5,661 nucleotides of DNA. Source: an uncultured Collinsella sp. Its GTDB lineage: Bacteria; Actinomycetota; Coriobacteriia; Coriobacteriales; Coriobacteriaceae. This document shows positions 5,112-5,661 of the stretch, piece after piece. Position numbers and translations under genes: made by a program. Positions within the stretch are counted from its first letter, which is position 1. Every line of letters starts with the position of its first letter. The stretch is taken from NCBI GenBank assembly GCA_900548075.1, contig URJD01000127.1:1-5661 (forward strand), written 5' to 3'. The notes beneath the pieces were generated by a model. The model made no database searches. It was not told the DNA's origin and worked only from the letters and a program-made list of their open reading frames with translations.

Positions 5112-5661
5112 ATGGAACAGAGAGTTGCAATCACCGGCATAGGTGCCGTGTCGCCGCTCGGCAACACCGCGCTTGCCACCTGGGCGGCAATGTGCGCCGG
5201 CACGTGCGGCATCGGCCCGATCACGCACTTCGATACCGATGCATTTGCCGTCAAGGTGGCGGCCGAGGTCAAGGGCTTTGACGGCAACGAGTACTTTGGC
5301 AAGCGTGACGCCAAGCATCTGGACCCTTGCGTTCAGTTTGCGATGGCGGCTTCGGACGAGGCGATGCACGATGCGGGCTTTGATGTCGAAGGCGCCATCG
5401 ATCGCGAGCGCCTGGGCGTCTACGTGGGCTCGGGCGTGGGCGGCATGCAGACGCTTGTCGACAACGTCCATACGATTGCCGACCGCGGGCCCCGCCGCGC
5501 ATCGCCCTATATGATCGCGATGATGATTCCCAACATGGCTTCGGGCAACATCGCGATTCGCCATAAGGCAAAGGGCCCGACCCTGCCCGTGGTGACCGCG
5601 TGCGCAACCTCGGCCCATGCGGTGGGCGAGGCGTTCCGCGCCATCAAGCACGGCTATGCCG
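5112..5661 (+). CDS. fabF: Beta-ketoacyl-ACP synthase II, N-terminal part
   Basis: The frame runs off the right edge; 183 residues are visible of roughly 410 expected. The enzyme elongates acyl-ACP by two carbons through decarboxylative condensation with malonyl-ACP. The start EQRVAITGIGAVSPLGN is the classic KAS I/II N-terminus, YVGSGVGGMQT (104-114) and the SPYMIAMMIPNMASGNIAI stretch (131-149) are conserved, and the nucleophile C164 sits in VVTACATSAHAVGEAF. The two catalytic histidines lie beyond the window. It starts 39 bp after the fabG stop with no terminator between. ATG 5109 is an alternative start adding one Met. KAS II (FabF) is preferred over KAS I (FabB) because of the operon type and sequence style; that distinction is not proven by the visible part. 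Confidence 0.93.
   Translation, partial: MEQRVAITGIGAVSPLGNTALATWAAMCAGTCGIGPITHFDTDAFAVKVAAEVKGFDGNEYFGKRDAKHLDPCVQFAMAASDEAMHDAGFDVEGAIDRERLGVYVGSGVGGMQTLVDNVHTIADRGPRRASPYMIAMMIPNMASGNIAIRHKAKGPTLPVVTACATSAHAVGEAFRAIKHGYA

Noticed and set aside
5076..5651. Minus-strand open frame of 191 codons opposite fabF.
   Set aside because: It lies opposite the clearly conserved FabF N-terminus, has an Arg/His/Ala-rich composition and no recognisable motif.

Overview
The window looks like chromosomal DNA of a GC-rich, Gram-positive-type bacterium. The codons are strongly G/C-ending, Shine-Dalgarno sequences are clear, and the fatty-acid genes follow the fabH-acpP-fabK-fabD-fabG-fabF order known from Streptococcus and Clostridium relatives. 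High GC together with a FabK-type enoyl reductase suggests a Coriobacteriia member such as Collinsella. That assignment is an inference; no rRNA or other phylogenetic marker gene is complete here.

Layout: (1) positions 1-151 hold the last 28 codons of ribosomal protein S10 (rpsJ) and a strong intrinsic terminator. (2) On the minus strand, 206-982, is a monofunctional biotin protein ligase (birA) without the N-terminal DNA-binding domain. (3) 983-1158 is a short, comparatively AT-rich divergent control region. It carries two nearly identical 18-bp repeats 48 bp apart and a 13-bp palindrome over the birA ribosome binding site. (4) From 1159 to the right edge runs a tightly packed plus-strand operon encoding type II fatty acid synthesis: fabH, acpP, fabK, fabD, fabG and the first 183 codons of fabF, which runs off the window.

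Together the operon genes load malonyl groups onto ACP (FabD), start the chain (FabH), elongate it (FabF), reduce the keto group (FabG) and reduce the enoyl intermediate (FabK). The dehydratase (fabZ) and acetyl-CoA carboxylase genes are not in the window; by analogy with other operons of this type they probably lie downstream. The divergent birA fits this context, because its product biotinylates the AccB subunit of acetyl-CoA carboxylase, which supplies malonyl-CoA.

All catalytic residues expected in the six fatty-acid proteins and the ligase are present, so this is an intact housekeeping region. I see no mobile element, CRISPR array, defence system or novel multigene system. The most interesting unexplained signal is the pair of repeats upstream of fabH, which look like operators for an unidentified regulator.
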